Shown: positions 26,722-35,406, counted from the stretch's first letter. The stretch is DNA of 64,000 nucleotides from Bacillus sp. ISL-7 (GCF_018613065.1 NZ_JAGGQW010000049.1:4601-68600), one strand, 5' to 3'. Numbers and translations are program-made. Notes: generated by a model from the sequence alone, not told the origin.

Positions 26722-27843
26722 ATGAAAGTGAATTTGCAGCCAAAGGAAGGATTATTAGTTAATGCATTCCTTGTCATGTTTTTTATACATGCTTCGCAAA
26801 CTGGCGTAGGAATTGTTGGATTACCGAGGATTGTGTACTTAGCGGCCAAACATGATGCATGGATATCTGTATTTCTCGGTGGAATCTTATCTGCCGTTGT
26901 CTTAGCAATGATGGTTTTAATGCTAAAAAAATATGATAGCGCTGATTTATATGGAATCCAAGTAGATATTTTTGGCAAGTGGCTTGGGAATGCGATGAAC
27001 ATCTTTTATATGATCTACATGAGCTTAAGTTTTTTTGTCATCCACATGAATTATATTGAAATTGTTCAAGTATGGATTTTTCCTGACTTACCAATATGGC
27101 AACTCTCTCTTGCGCTAATCCTTTTAACAATTTATGCCGTTAATGGAGGCATTCGTATTATTGTCGGAGTGGCTTTTATTTCTGTAATGGGGACTGTTTG
27201 GATGATCTTTATCCTTATCGTGCCGATGCAGTATGCAGATCCTAAGAATCTGCTTCCTCTTTTAAATACAGATTTGAGACATATTATAAATGGTGTGTTT
27301 AAAACATCCTTTTCACTAATGGGCTTTGAACTGCTTATGTTTTTATATCCATATGTTAAGGATAAAAAAAAGGTTTTTCTGTATTCACAAATTGGAAATT
27401 TATACACGACTATTCTCTTTACTTTGATTACAATGGTGTGTATTACCTTCTTTGCGGAAAATGGGTTGGCCCGGACCATTTGGCCTGTTTTATCGATGTT
27501 TAAAATCGTTCGGTTACCAAACTTAGAACGGTTTGAATTTATTGCCGTTTCATTTTGGATGTTAGTCATTTTGCCAAACATGTGCAGTTATTTATGGGCT
27601 GCATCAAAGGGCTTTAGTCGGATCATAAATTGGAAGCAAAAGAAGGGAATTTGGATTATTGGTATCCTTGTTTGGGGTGGTTCATTTTTTATTAAAGCAA
27701 GGTATCAAATGAATGAACTGACTGATTTTGTAGCTCATCTTGGCTTTTTATCTGCCTTCTGCTATCCTATACTCCTTTCATTGTTGGTTTTGGTGAAAAA
27801 ATGGTTCTTAAGGAGGAAGAAAACAAGTGCGGAAGCATCATAA
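26722..27843 (+). CDS. GerAB/ArcD family spore germination permease, B subunit
   Basis: Amino acid permease-like subunit B of the germinant receptor, which binds the nutrient. The 373-aa product has about ten membrane helices, starting near VNAFLVMFFIHASQTGVGIVG, whose GVGIVGLPR motif resembles the ligand loop of the APC superfamily. It is 11 nt after subunit A with AGGAGCGG upstream. Its 3' end overlaps the start of subunit C by 17 nt. Family assignment is secure; the ligand is unknown. Confidence 0.92.
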   Translation: MKVNLQPKEGLLVNAFLVMFFIHASQTGVGIVGLPRIVYLAAKHDAWISVFLGGILSAVVLAMMVLMLKKYDSADLYGIQVDIFGKWLGNAMNIFYMIYMSLSFFVIHMNYIEIVQVWIFPDLPIWQLSLALILLTIYAVNGGIRIIVGVAFISVMGTVWMIFILIVPMQYADPKNLLPLLNTDLRHIINGVFKTSFSLMGFELLMFLYPYVKDKKKVFLYSQIGNLYTTILFTLITMVCITFFAENGLARTIWPVLSMFKIVRLPNLERFEFIAVSFWMLVILPNMCSYLWAASKGFSRIINWKQKKGIWIIGILVWGGSFFIKARYQMNELTDFVAHLGFLSAFCYPILLSLLVLVKKWFLRRKKTSAEAS

Positions 27844-28993
27844 AAGCAGAACAATCCTTCTCTTGGTTTGTTCCATGACGATGATCATCAGCGCAGGTTG
27901 TGTTCAGCAAAAGCCTCTTGAAAAATTAGGTCTTATTACAACATCGGGATTCGATATGGAAGGGAAAAATCAAATAAAAGGCACCGTAGTCGTACAAAAA
28001 TTTGATCCAATGACCACCCAATCTGCCACAAAAGTAATTACATCTGTGGCAAAAACAAGCAAAGGATTAAGACAACAACAAAATCTTCAATCCAATCAGA
28101 AACTCGTTTCTGGTCAGCTTCGTTCGGTTGTCTACAGTAGAGATCTTGCTAAAAAAGGGATTATTCAGCTCGTAGATACATTAAATCGAGATGCTGCCAT
28201 CGGTAATATGGTTTATTTGACCATTGCAGACCAATCAGCAGCTGAAATATTGCAAATTGAAAATAGTAAAGAAAATCTAAATCTTGGGACATATATGTAC
28301 AATTTAATTAAACAAAATGTGGAGGGGGAACAAATTATCTCCCCGACCCTGCATGAGTTTAACCATAATTATTATGATATTGGGAAGGACCCTGTTCTCC
28401 CAATCCTTAAAGTAAAGGATAAAGATGTTATTATTTCTGGTGTGGGTCTTTTTAAAGGTGACCGTTTAGTTGATGAATTAAGGCAAGGGGATCTTTTTTA
28501 TTTGAAAGTATTAATTGATAAATATAAAGCTGGTACAAAAGAAATGGGGTATAAGACAGATCAATTAAAAAAAATCATTATAAAAAACGAAAATTACACT
28601 AAAAAACCAATATTCAGTAAAATATATGTCAGCATTGATAACATTCGAAGTAAGACTAAAATTGAAATAGTCGATAAAAAAAACCTCCGTTTTAGAGTGG
28701 ATGTAGACTTAGATTCAAGGGTATTAGAAATGACCGAAGCCTTAGATTTAGGTAAACCGACTTCGATAAAGTTTCTTGAAAAAAAGTTAGATGAGTCGAT
28801 GAAAGAAAAAATAGAAAGTTTACTTCTTCGTTTTAAGAAATTAGAAATTGACCCGATCGGTCTTGGAAATGAATACGAAGCCCACTTAAGGGGCAAACCG
28901 ATCACGCAGGAGGAGTGGGACCGCAAGTATAAGGATGTTACCTTTGATGTCCATGTAAAGAATATGATTGAACGAACAGGTGTAATCGATTAA
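27827..28993 (+). CDS. Ger(x)C family spore germination lipoprotein, C subunit
   Basis: Lipid-anchored subunit C of the receptor, on the outer face of the spore inner membrane. The lipobox ISAGC places the modified Cys at residue 25. The remainder (388 aa in all) has the Ger(x)C layout: an N-terminal domain with KLGLITTSGFDME, a central ILKVKDKDVIISGVGLFKGD and a C-terminal helical/beta domain ending KNMIERTGVID. GTG at 27827 has AAGGAGG upstream and overlaps subunit B. Together the three genes form a complete gerA-type operon. Confidence 0.92.
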   Translation: MRKHHKSRTILLLVCSMTMIISAGCVQQKPLEKLGLITTSGFDMEGKNQIKGTVVVQKFDPMTTQSATKVITSVAKTSKGLRQQQNLQSNQKLVSGQLRSVVYSRDLAKKGIIQLVDTLNRDAAIGNMVYLTIADQSAAEILQIENSKENLNLGTYMYNLIKQNVEGEQIISPTLHEFNHNYYDIGKDPVLPILKVKDKDVIISGVGLFKGDRLVDELRQGDLFYLKVLIDKYKAGTKEMGYKTDQLKKIIIKNENYTKKPIFSKIYVSIDNIRSKTKIEIVDKKNLRFRVDVDLDSRVLEMTEALDLGKPTSIKFLEKKLDESMKEKIESLLLRFKKLEIDPIGLGNEYEAHLRGKPITQEEWDRKYKDVTFDVHVKNMIERTGVID

Positions 28994-29074
28994 CAAACCA
29001 ATTCCTTTCTTCTTTTTCAAATCTTTGTTAAACTATTCACGATATGGAATAGAAAAAAGGTTGCAGGTGATGGT

Positions 29075-29653
29075 ATGAAAGCTCGGTTTTTAGTAGTGGT
29101 CTTAGTTCTTACTACACTCATTATGTCGGCGTGTGGACAAAAAGAAATAGAAAATGCCGTCGACTGGCCAATTAAGGACTTTACAGCTACAAATCAAGAC
29201 AATAAATCCTTTGGATTAAAGGATTTAAAGGGTAAGGTATGGATTTCAGACTTTATTTTTACAAGCTGTGCAGATGTTTGTCCGCCGATGACTTCTAACT
29301 TGACAAAATTACAAAAAATGGTCAAGGATGAGGGCTTGAAGAATGTTGAATTGGTCTCCTTCAGTGTCGATCCAGATGTCGATACCCCTGAAGTATTAAC
29401 CCGTTATGGGGAACAATTCCAAGTGGATTTTAAAAATTGGACCTTTGTGACTGGATACTCGCAGGAGTTTATTGAAAACTTCGCCCTGAAAAATTATAAA
29501 GCACTTGTCAAAAAACCTGTCGAGGGTAATCAAGTGATTCATGGGACCTCTCTATATTTAGTAGACCAAGAAGGACATATTAAAAAATCCTATGATGGTT
29601 ACAAGGATGTTCCCTTTGATGAAATAATTCATGATATGAAAGCATTGCAATAG
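29075..29653 (+). CDS. ypmQ: SCO1/SenC family thioredoxin-fold lipoprotein (YpmQ)
   Basis: Copper-binding or thiol-reducing protein of the Sco family, used in cytochrome oxidase CuA assembly. Lipobox MSAC puts the anchor Cys at residue 20. The metal/thiol motif is TSCADVCPPM (Cys65 and Cys69), and a conserved His lies in VIHGTSLYLVD near residue 157. Length is 192 aa, normal for the family. In B. subtilis, ypmQ, ypmR and ypmS are adjacent, as here. It has its own terminator. Confidence 0.93.
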   Translation: MKARFLVVVLVLTTLIMSACGQKEIENAVDWPIKDFTATNQDNKSFGLKDLKGKVWISDFIFTSCADVCPPMTSNLTKLQKMVKDEGLKNVELVSFSVDPDVDTPEVLTRYGEQFQVDFKNWTFVTGYSQEFIENFALKNYKALVKKPVEGNQVIHGTSLYLVDQEGHIKKSYDGYKDVPFDEIIHDMKALQ

Positions 29654-29678
29654 ACCTTCGGACAGGTCTATTTTTTTT
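29652..29678 (+). terminator. intrinsic terminator of ypmQ
   Basis: AGACC and GGTCT enclose an 8-nt loop, followed by eight T residues. Confidence 0.8.
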
Positions 29679-29764
29679 GGCAGGAATAGGATATAGTACA
29701 TATTGTTTTGAATGATTCAAGCCGTGTTATAATAATTATAATTTAGAAGGCAGGTGAATTTAAG

Positions 29765-30589
29765 ATGAAAAAGCTCTTCCCCCTTCTAATTCTCACAGTA
29801 TTATTCCTATGTTCATGTAATCAAGTTGACCAATGGGCGTTACATTCTGAAAAGAAAACAGCAGCACAGGCATTTGCACAAGTTCCCGCTGACTTCGTCC
29901 CCCGCAAATTAACAGTTTTATCAGCAGGCGATTCACTTACCAAAGGGGTAGGTGATAGTACAAACAAAGGCGGCTACTTGCCATATTTAGAAACAATGCT
30001 TGAAAAAGAAAAAGGTATAAAAGAAGTTGATTTCTATAATTATGGCGTAAAAGGTAATCGGACAACTCAACTTTTAAAACGATTGAAAACGCCAGAAATG
30101 AAAGCTGTGATACAAAAGGCAGATCTTGTTATTCTAACGATAGGTGGAAACGACATAATGAAAGTCGTCAAGGATAATATTGAAAACCTTCAACTTTCCA
30201 CGTTTACCACCGAAAAAGAATCCTATCGAACTCATTTAACTCAAATTATCGAGGTTATCATTGAGGAAAATCCCCATACTCAGGTTGTATTAGTGGGGTT
30301 ATATAATCCATTTTCTAAATGGTTTTCAGAAATTAAAGAGTTGGATGAGATTGTTGCTGATTGGAATAAGGCTGGTCAAAGGGTCGTTGCTAATTACCCC
30401 AATGCCTATTTTGTCTCGATAGAAGACATGTTTTTAAATTCTAACGAAAATTTATTATATACAGATAATTTTCATCCAAATGACAAAGGCTATGAGTTGA
30501 TTGCTCAAAGGTTGAACAAGACATTAGAAGAACAAGTATTACCTGAATTGGACAAAACGCCATATATGGTCAATACAGAGGAGAATTAG
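29765..30589 (+). CDS. ypmR: SGNH/GDSL-type lipase or esterase lipoprotein (YpmR)
   Basis: Secreted serine esterase of the SGNH fold. The hydrophobic leader ends in LCSC, giving a lipid-anchored Cys at residue 18 or 16. Block I is SAGDSLTKGVG (Ser57), block III is TIGGNDIMK, and block V is DNFHPNDKGYEL with the catalytic Asp and His. The product is 274 aa. AGGTGAA precedes the ATG, and the next gene starts 1 nt after its stop, so ypmR-ypmS form an operon. The substrate is unknown; envelope lipid or polysaccharide esters are plausible. Confidence 0.92.
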   Translation: MKKLFPLLILTVLFLCSCNQVDQWALHSEKKTAAQAFAQVPADFVPRKLTVLSAGDSLTKGVGDSTNKGGYLPYLETMLEKEKGIKEVDFYNYGVKGNRTTQLLKRLKTPEMKAVIQKADLVILTIGGNDIMKVVKDNIENLQLSTFTTEKESYRTHLTQIIEVIIEENPHTQVVLVGLYNPFSKWFSEIKELDEIVADWNKAGQRVVANYPNAYFVSIEDMFLNSNENLLYTDNFHPNDKGYELIAQRLNKTLEEQVLPELDKTPYMVNTEEN

Positions 30590-31168
30590 ATGAAAAACAA
30601 ATGGAAAATCGGATTCCTGCTGTTGATAGGAATCAACCTTTTGTTCGCTATTGTTATGTTGTCGCTGGTCATGTTTCCGTCGGATGGCCGGCAAACGAGC
30701 AAATGGAATGTGCCAATGGGTGAACATGTTTCATTCCATGTTAATTCAAATAAGAATGATTTAAATAAACTCATCAATCATTATTTAAAGGAAGAGGCCG
30801 CTGATTCACCGATTGATTATCGAATCATTTTGGGAGATGAGGTTGAATTATATGGTACCTTGCCCTTCTTTAGTGAGGAATTGAATATGAGGTTAACCTT
30901 CGAGCCTAAGGCACTTGAAAATGGTGATTTGGTTTTAAATCAGAAATCAATGACAATCGGCAGTTTACATCTCCCCATTTCGTACGTCCTAACTTTTATT
31001 AGCAAAAATTATAAGATTCCAAAGGGAGTCGACATAAGACCTAAAGATAAACTTATTTATGTTAATATGCAACAGTTAAAACAAAAAAGTGATATAAGAA
31101 TAAAGGCAGATAAATTTGATTTAAAGAAGGATGATATTGCCTTTACGATTTTAGTACCAGTTAAATAG
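30590..31168 (+). CDS. ypmS: YpmS family membrane-anchored protein
   Basis: A 192-aa protein with a single N-terminal membrane anchor (WKIGFLLLIGINLLFAIV, residues about 4-25) and an extracellular beta-rich domain (VSFHVNSNKND, YRIILGDEVELYGTLPFF, LHLPISYVLTFISKNY). It directly follows ypmR, as in B. subtilis. Function is unknown. Its adjacency to an extracellular esterase suggests a shared role at the cell surface, which is inference. Confidence 0.9.
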   Translation: MKNKWKIGFLLLIGINLLFAIVMLSLVMFPSDGRQTSKWNVPMGEHVSFHVNSNKNDLNKLINHYLKEEAADSPIDYRIILGDEVELYGTLPFFSEELNMRLTFEPKALENGDLVLNQKSMTIGSLHLPISYVLTFISKNYKIPKGVDIRPKDKLIYVNMQQLKQKSDIRIKADKFDLKKDDIAFTILVPVK

Positions 31169-31200
31169 GCGCCTCATCATTAGGAGGCACCTGTTTTTTA
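31168..31200. terminator. bidirectional intrinsic terminator
   Basis: AGGCGCCTC pairs imperfectly with GAGGCACCT, followed by TTTTTT. It lies between the convergent ypmS and DUF4397 genes. Confidence 0.7.
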
Positions 31201-31950
31201 TTCCCTAATAGTGATGAATTGGAATTCTGGTTGACCATTGGCTAAGCCAATAAAGACAATTGTGTAGCTTTCATTTGCCATAAATTGAACCCTCGGCAGG
31301 GGTAGAAGTACGGTCTTACTGCCAGTTTCCCTTGCTTCCAAATCGACTGTCATAGGTGTTAACCCTAAATATTCGGTTGCCTGCTTATAAGAAACATTTG
31401 GGAAAATCACATCTCGGTCTTTGACTGCAATATCTAGTGGCGAAGTATCTGGTGATAAGTGGATAAAGCGAACCTTCGATTCATTTCTTGGTACTGTTGG
31501 TTGATTCTGATACACGAGCAGGCGTAATTTCTTAACAGAGTCAATTGCAGCAAGTGTATAGGATTTTCCAGGTTCAACAGTAATCGTTTTATTTAAAACA
31601 CTGTCCACCATGTTGCCCGTTCGGTAAATGTCAATATGATGTTTTCCAGCAGGTAATGACAGAATCATACTTACCTTTTTAAATGGTAAGTCTCTTATCA
31701 CTCGTTTCCCGTCTATATAAATATCAATGTTCGGGGAATCTGGGGAGGTGTGAAGGAAACGCACCTTCGCTTCTAATTGTATTGGTTGGGAATTGGTACG
31801 CATCAAGTTCATCGCTTTATTCATGTATTTTATATGTTTTAAATAATACTGCATGTGTAAGTTTGGAAATGAGTATTTATAAAATTGAGCTAACAATTCA
31901 TACATCGCCGCTTTTTGAAGATAATCGGAATGAGTTCTTTTCTCGGACAT
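31198..31950 (-). CDS. DUF4397 domain-containing protein
   Basis: A 250-aa protein with two DUF4397 repeats, each beginning with a KVRFLHTSPDSPNIDIY-like strand: KVRFLHTSPDSPNIDIYIDG near residue 62 and KVRFIHLSPDTSPLDIAV near residue 160. An N-terminal helical segment of about 50 residues precedes them, and no signal peptide is evident. These domains are usually in surface or coat-associated proteins. The lack of a Sec signal here would suit a spore coat protein, but that is inference. GGAGT precedes the ATG on the minus strand. Confidence 0.88.
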   Translation of the reverse strand: MSEKRTHSDYLQKAAMYELLAQFYKYSFPNLHMQYYLKHIKYMNKAMNLMRTNSQPIQLEAKVRFLHTSPDSPNIDIYIDGKRVIRDLPFKKVSMILSLPAGKHHIDIYRTGNMVDSVLNKTITVEPGKSYTLAAIDSVKKLRLLVYQNQPTVPRNESKVRFIHLSPDTSPLDIAVKDRDVIFPNVSYKQATEYLGLTPMTVDLEARETGSKTVLLPLPRVQFMANESYTIVFIGLANGQPEFQFITIRE

Positions 31951-32052
31951 ATTATCAACTCCTATCTAATGGGTTACACCATAATTTATTCAAGCTTAAA
32001 TAGGTAGGTGTCTAACTTATATCGCAGTAATTTGGAAATTTTTCATTTTTTA

Positions 32053-32081
32053 TTTACAAATGGGAATATTACACATATACT
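32053..32081 (+). promoter_or_regulatory. sigma-A promoter of the rsgA-paralog leader
   Basis: TTTACA, exactly 17 nt, then TATACT, 34 nt upstream of the leader peptide start codon. A strong vegetative promoter feeding the attenuator. Confidence 0.8.
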
Positions 32082-32115
32082 GATAACAAATATGTTTGAA
32101 AGTGGGTGAAGTGCA

Positions 32116-32190
32116 ATGGCAATTGAATCGATGAGTCCAAACCGTAATTTGAATATTGTTGTTTGCACAGCCCAAAGATTTTCCTGTTAG
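32116..32190 (+). CDS. 24-aa leader peptide of the rsgA-paralog attenuator
   Basis: A short frame beginning MAIESMSPNRNLNIVVC and ending RFSC before TAG at 32188. GGGTGA lies 6 nt before its ATG, a good Shine-Dalgarno for so small an ORF. Its last third (codons 17-20, Cys-Thr-Ala-Gln) is encoded by the 5' arm of a predicted antiterminator hairpin. Translation across this arm would be expected to favour the terminator at 32216. I do not recognise the peptide. Confidence 0.65.
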   Translation: MAIESMSPNRNLNIVVCTAQRFSC

Positions 32191-32250
32191 GGACCATTTA
32201 TTCCATAATGCGAATAAAACCATGGGCTGTGTGTGCCTATGGTTTTTTAT
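32166..32250 (+). promoter_or_regulatory. predicted transcription attenuator: antiterminator versus terminator
   Basis: CACAGCCCA (32166-32174) can pair with TGGGCTGTG (32223-32231). The second strand overlaps an intrinsic terminator: AAAACCATGGGC (32216-32227) paired with GCCTATGGTTTT (32235-32246), then TTATT. The two folds exclude each other. The antiterminator arm lies inside the leader peptide frame, the classic layout for ribosome-mediated attenuation. The controlled gene is the RsgA-like GTPase at 32285. Confidence 0.7.
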
Positions 32251-32284
32251 TATGAAAAAATAATGATTCGCTGGAGGAATAAAG

Positions 32285-33352
32285 ATGAATTTAGCAGCAA
32301 TGGGTTTAACTGAAACTGTAAAAAATGATTTTCATAAATTAAATACAAATGATGAGATGATTCTTGGCCGTGTGGCACTCGAGCACAAACGAATGTATAG
32401 GGTGTGGACAGAACAGGGTGAATTATTATGTGAGGTATCGGGCAGGTTTAGCTTCAATGCCCTTAACAGAGAGGACTTCCCAGCTGTAGGTGATTGGGTT
32501 GCTCTAATGCCGAGGAGTAACGAAGGAAAAGGCACCATTTTGGCCATCATGCCGCGAAAAAGTAAGTTTTCGAGAAAATCAGCTGGTCTTACCGCACAAG
32601 AGCAAATCATTGCGACTAATATCGACACTGTCTTTCTCGTAAATTCACTGAATGAAGATTTGAATCTAAGAAGAATCGAACGCTACCTTTTGCTTGCTTG
32701 GGAAAGTGGGGCAAACCCAGTTATTGTTTTAAGTAAGGCAGACCTTTGTCAGGATCTCGATAATATGCTGGCTAAGGTTGAAGCGATTAGCCTTGGTGGA
32801 GTTCCAGTTATTGCAGTTAGTGCCGAAACGATGACTGGCTTTGAGGAACTAGAGCCTTTCTTGAAGCCAGGAAAAACAATTGCCTTGCTTGGTTCTTCAG
32901 GGGTTGGGAAATCGACCTTAACGAATCGTCTCTTAGGAGAGGAGAAACAGCTAGTTCAGGATATTCGAATGGCAGATGATAAAGGGCGTCATACAACTAC
33001 CCACCGTGAACTAATCCTTCTCCCGAATGGCAGTGTTTTGATTGATACCCCAGGAATGAGGGAACTGCAGCTTTGGGAAAGCTCAGACGGTTTAACAGAG
33101 ACCTTTTCAGAAATTGAAGAATTAGCTACCCAGTGTCGCTACCGAGATTGTCAGCATAAGAATGAGCCCGGCTGTGCTGTGGTGAAGGCAATTGAAGAAG
33201 GATTGATTGAGGCTGAGCGGCTGACAAGCTACAACAAGTTGCAAAAGGAGTTGGCGTTTATCGAAAGGAAAGCTGATAAACGTGCACAAGCAGAAGTTAA
33301 AAAACAATGGAAAAATATAAACAAACAGATGAAGCAGCGAAAGAGCTATTAA
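32285..33352 (+). CDS. RsgA-like circularly permuted ribosome GTPase (paralog outside the prkC locus)
   Basis: GTPase of the RsgA/YloQ family, which acts late in 30S subunit maturation. The 355-aa product has an N-terminal OB domain, the permuted G motifs (VLSKADLC as G4 before GSSGVGKSTLTNRL as G1, DTPGMREL as G3) and a C-terminal zinc site (CRYRDCQHKNEPGCAV). GGAGGAAT precedes the ATG by 5 nt. The usual rsgA neighbours (prkC, prpC, rpe) are absent, so this is probably a second copy. The attenuator upstream suggests induction when translation is disturbed, which is inference. Confidence 0.9.
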   Translation: MNLAAMGLTETVKNDFHKLNTNDEMILGRVALEHKRMYRVWTEQGELLCEVSGRFSFNALNREDFPAVGDWVALMPRSNEGKGTILAIMPRKSKFSRKSAGLTAQEQIIATNIDTVFLVNSLNEDLNLRRIERYLLLAWESGANPVIVLSKADLCQDLDNMLAKVEAISLGGVPVIAVSAETMTGFEELEPFLKPGKTIALLGSSGVGKSTLTNRLLGEEKQLVQDIRMADDKGRHTTTHRELILLPNGSVLIDTPGMRELQLWESSDGLTETFSEIEELATQCRYRDCQHKNEPGCAVVKAIEEGLIEAERLTSYNKLQKELAFIERKADKRAQAEVKKQWKNINKQMKQRKSY

Positions 33353-33358
33353 AATAGG

Positions 33359-33410
33359 AAAGGCCGAACAAGTTAGGTCGATGTCGACCGTGACTTGTTT
33401 AGCCTTTTAT
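33359..33410 (+). terminator. intrinsic terminator of the rsgA paralog
   Basis: AAAGGC...AACAAGT pairs with ACTTGTTTAGCCTTTT; an inner GGTCGATGTCGACC hairpin caps it. Confidence 0.75.
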
Positions 33411-33413
33411 TAT

Positions 33414-33475
33414 TGTCTAGCTACAGGCCTAGCGTTTAGAGGACTCCGCCCTTCTTTCAGTCAGGAGATTTTGTT
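33414..33475. repeat. truncated TGTCTAGC-type repeat
   Basis: TTGTCTAGCTACAGGCCTAGCG and the following ~40 bp resemble the left end of the element at 9630, but the GGCGCTTCCGCTTTTC tail is missing. Confidence 0.5.
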
Positions 33476-33537
33476 TTTCCTAAATCATTCTGTATACTCA
33501 TACTCAAAGTGAAATAAAGTTAAAGGGGTGTGGGAAC

Positions 33538-34080
33538 TTGGAAAAAACAAATCAAGTTGCAACGTTTGCCGGCGGCTGTTTTTGGTGTATGGTGAAACCA
33601 TTTGATGAACAGCCCGGAATTAAAAGTGTTATTTCAGGCTATACAGGGGGAAGCGTAGAAAACCCGACATATCAACAAGTTTGTACGGATACTACCGGCC
33701 ATTTTGAAGCCGTCCAAATCACCTATGATCCAGAGATTTTTCCTTATGAAAAACTCTTGGAGTTATTTTGGCAGCAAATTGACCCAACCGACCCGGGCGG
33801 CCAATTCTATGATCGAGGGCAATCGTATCAAACGGCAATTTTCTATCATGATGACACACAAAAAAGGCTTGCCGAACAATCCAAGCAAGAACTACAAGAA
33901 AGCGGCCGCTTCAGCAAACCGATTGTCACACCAATCTTGCCAGCACAGACCTTTTATCCGGCTGAAGAATATCATCAACAGTACTATAAGAAAAATCGGG
34001 CCCATTATGAATCCTATCAAGTAGGCTCGGGCCGCGCCGGCTTTATTCAAAGTCATTGGGGGGAGAAAAATGAAAAATAA
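33538..34080 (+). CDS. msrA: peptide methionine-S-sulfoxide reductase MsrA
   Basis: Reduces the S epimer of methionine sulfoxide in proteins. The 180-aa product has the signature [13 protein letters not shown] (catalytic Cys near residue 16), [21 protein letters not shown] and [21 protein letters not shown] at 33538 follows AAAGGGGTG. The gene overlaps msrB by 11 nt, so the pair covers both sulfoxide epimers from one transcript. C-terminal recycling cysteines are not evident, so recycling may be direct through thioredoxin. Confidence 0.96.
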   Translation: MEKTNQVATFAGGCFWCMVKPFDEQPGIKSVISGYTGGSVENPTYQQVCTDTTGHFEAVQITYDPEIFPYEKLLELFWQQIDPTDPGGQFYDRGQSYQTAIFYHDDTQKRLAEQSKQELQESGRFSKPIVTPILPAQTFYPAEEYHQQYYKKNRAHYESYQVGSGRAGFIQSHWGEKNEK

Positions 34081-34510
34081 GGATGTAGAACATCTAAAAA
34101 AGGAATTAACACCGATCCAGTATGAAGTCACACAAAATAATGGCACAGAACCTCCGTTTCGAAATGAATATTGGAATGAAACGAGAGAGGGGATTTATGT
34201 AGATCTTGTTTCTGGGAAGCCGCTGTTTAGTTCTTTGGATAAATTTGATGCCGGCTGCGGCTGGCCGAGCTTCACTAAACCGATTCAAGACGAAGAAGTG
34301 ATTGAAAAAGCTGATTTCAGTCATTATATGACTCGGACAGAAGTAAGGAGTAAATCCGCCGATTCCCATTTAGGTCACGTCTTTAATGACGGACCAGACC
34401 CAACTGGATTGCGTTATTGTATCAACTCTGCTGCGTTACGATTTATTCCCATAGATAAACTTGAAGAAGAAGGATATGGGGAATACACGAAACTTTTCGG
34501 AGCAAAATAA
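34070..34510 (+). CDS. msrB: peptide methionine-R-sulfoxide reductase MsrB
   Basis: Reduces the R epimer of methionine sulfoxide. The 146-aa product shows [42 protein letters not shown] and the catalytic Cys in [12 protein letters not shown]. The zinc CxxC pairs found in some MsrB proteins are absent, as in B. subtilis MsrB. GGGGGAGAA precedes the ATG, which lies inside the end of msrA. Confidence 0.96.
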   Translation: MKNKDVEHLKKELTPIQYEVTQNNGTEPPFRNEYWNETREGIYVDLVSGKPLFSSLDKFDAGCGWPSFTKPIQDEEVIEKADFSHYMTRTEVRSKSADSHLGHVFNDGPDPTGLRYCINSAALRFIPIDKLEEEGYGEYTKLFGAK

Positions 34511-34537
34511 AAAGCCGCGATTGCGGCTTTTTTATTT
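34508..34537. terminator. bidirectional intrinsic terminator
   Basis: AAAAGCCGC and GCGGCTTTT with a 4-nt loop, T-rich on both strands, between the convergent msrB and DUF502 genes. Confidence 0.88.
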
Positions 34538-35122
34538 TACCTTTTGTTTTGAGCTTGAAGTCATTCCGCCCGATAAGACAAATTTCATTGCTTCCTCGGG
34601 TTTGACGTCGATAATTTCTACTTGTTCCTTTGGTATTAGAAAGGTAAACCCGGCCACTTGGAATGTTTGCGGGATATAGACAGCCACATGGTCCTTTAGA
34701 GGAGAATAAAATTCCTCTAATTGTTCTGAAGTAATAAACCCCAGGCTGCGCATTTCTGTTCCTGGGATAACAACCAGGGCGACCTTAGAGAAAGATTTTT
34801 TCTCGCCAAGAAAGGATTGGACGGTGTCTTTAATAACAGAATAGATGGTTTTGACAACTGGAATCTTGTCTAGAAGAATATCGATCAAGCGGATGATTTT
34901 CCCCGATATATATTTCGTAGATAGCCAGCCTAAAACAGTAATTAAAATGATGGTTGTTAGTAAGCCAATCCCAGGGATGTAATCTTCCTTTAAATAAGGC
35001 TTCAGTGTGTTTCCGAGTAAACCGTCTAAGAATAGAAACGTTTTGTAAATGACATAGATCACAAGGATGATTGGAACAATTGTTAAAATACCGTTAATAA
35101 AGTTTTTCAAAATGGATTTCAT
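34532..35122 (-). CDS. DUF502 family membrane protein
   Basis: A 196-aa protein with two N-terminal membrane helices (GILTIVPIILVIYVIYKTF, then a second around GIGLLTTIILITVLGWLS) and a cytoplasmic or extracellular C-terminal domain (FSKVALVVIPGTEMRSLGF, then TFQVAGFTFLIPKEQVEIID). These features match the DUF502 family of unknown function. ATG at 35122 is chosen because AGGTGA lies 5 nt upstream; 35146 is an upstream alternative. Confidence 0.88.
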   Translation of the reverse strand: MKSILKNFINGILTIVPIILVIYVIYKTFLFLDGLLGNTLKPYLKEDYIPGIGLLTTIILITVLGWLSTKYISGKIIRLIDILLDKIPVVKTIYSVIKDTVQSFLGEKKSFSKVALVVIPGTEMRSLGFITSEQLEEFYSPLKDHVAVYIPQTFQVAGFTFLIPKEQVEIIDVKPEEAMKFVLSGGMTSSSKQKVK

Positions 35123-35175
35123 CGTTTCACCTACAATTTTTATCATTGTATTTCATAATATAGGCGAATGCACAT

Positions 35176-35203
35176 ACGGGTCAAGTACCTACTACATAAA
35201 GTA
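35176..35203 (+). promoter_or_regulatory. possible sigma-K type promoter of the yjcZ-family gene
   Basis: CATAAAGTA (35195-35203) fits the sigma-K -10 pattern CATANNNTA, with AC 17 nt upstream, about 40 nt before the start codon. Weak consensus, but it suits a late sporulation gene. Confidence 0.35.
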
Positions 35204-35240
35204 ACAGTGTTAAGAAACAATTTCGTGAGGAGTGAAGTGT

Positions 35241-35393
35241 ATGTATTACGGACATGGTGGTTGTGGTTACCCTGCATATCCTGTAGGAGGTTGCGGTTAC
35301 CCTGTAGGAGGTTGCGGAATCGGCAGTGGATTTGCGTTAATTGTCGTCCTGTTTATTTTATTAATCATTATCGGGGCAAGCTGGGGCTATTAA
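35241..35393 (+). CDS. YjcZ family sporulation protein
   Basis: A 50-aa protein: [20 protein letters not shown], a repeated Gly-Cys-Gly-Tyr-Pro pattern, then one hydrophobic helix ([20 protein letters not shown]). This is the YjcZ/YrkN-type sporulation family found in spore formers. GTGAGGAGTG lies upstream of the ATG. A terminator follows at 35407. A longer open frame over the same bases encodes a Trp/Cys/Arg-rich string and is a shadow. Confidence 0.88.
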   Translation: MYYGHGGCGYPAYPVGGCGYPVGGCGIGSGFALIVVLFILLIIIGASWGY

Positions 35394-35406
35394 ATTATGA
35401 AATAAA

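Noticed and set aside
33704..34024. 106-aa alternative frame inside msrA
   Set aside because: Shadow of msrA; Lys/Ile-rich composition without any motif.
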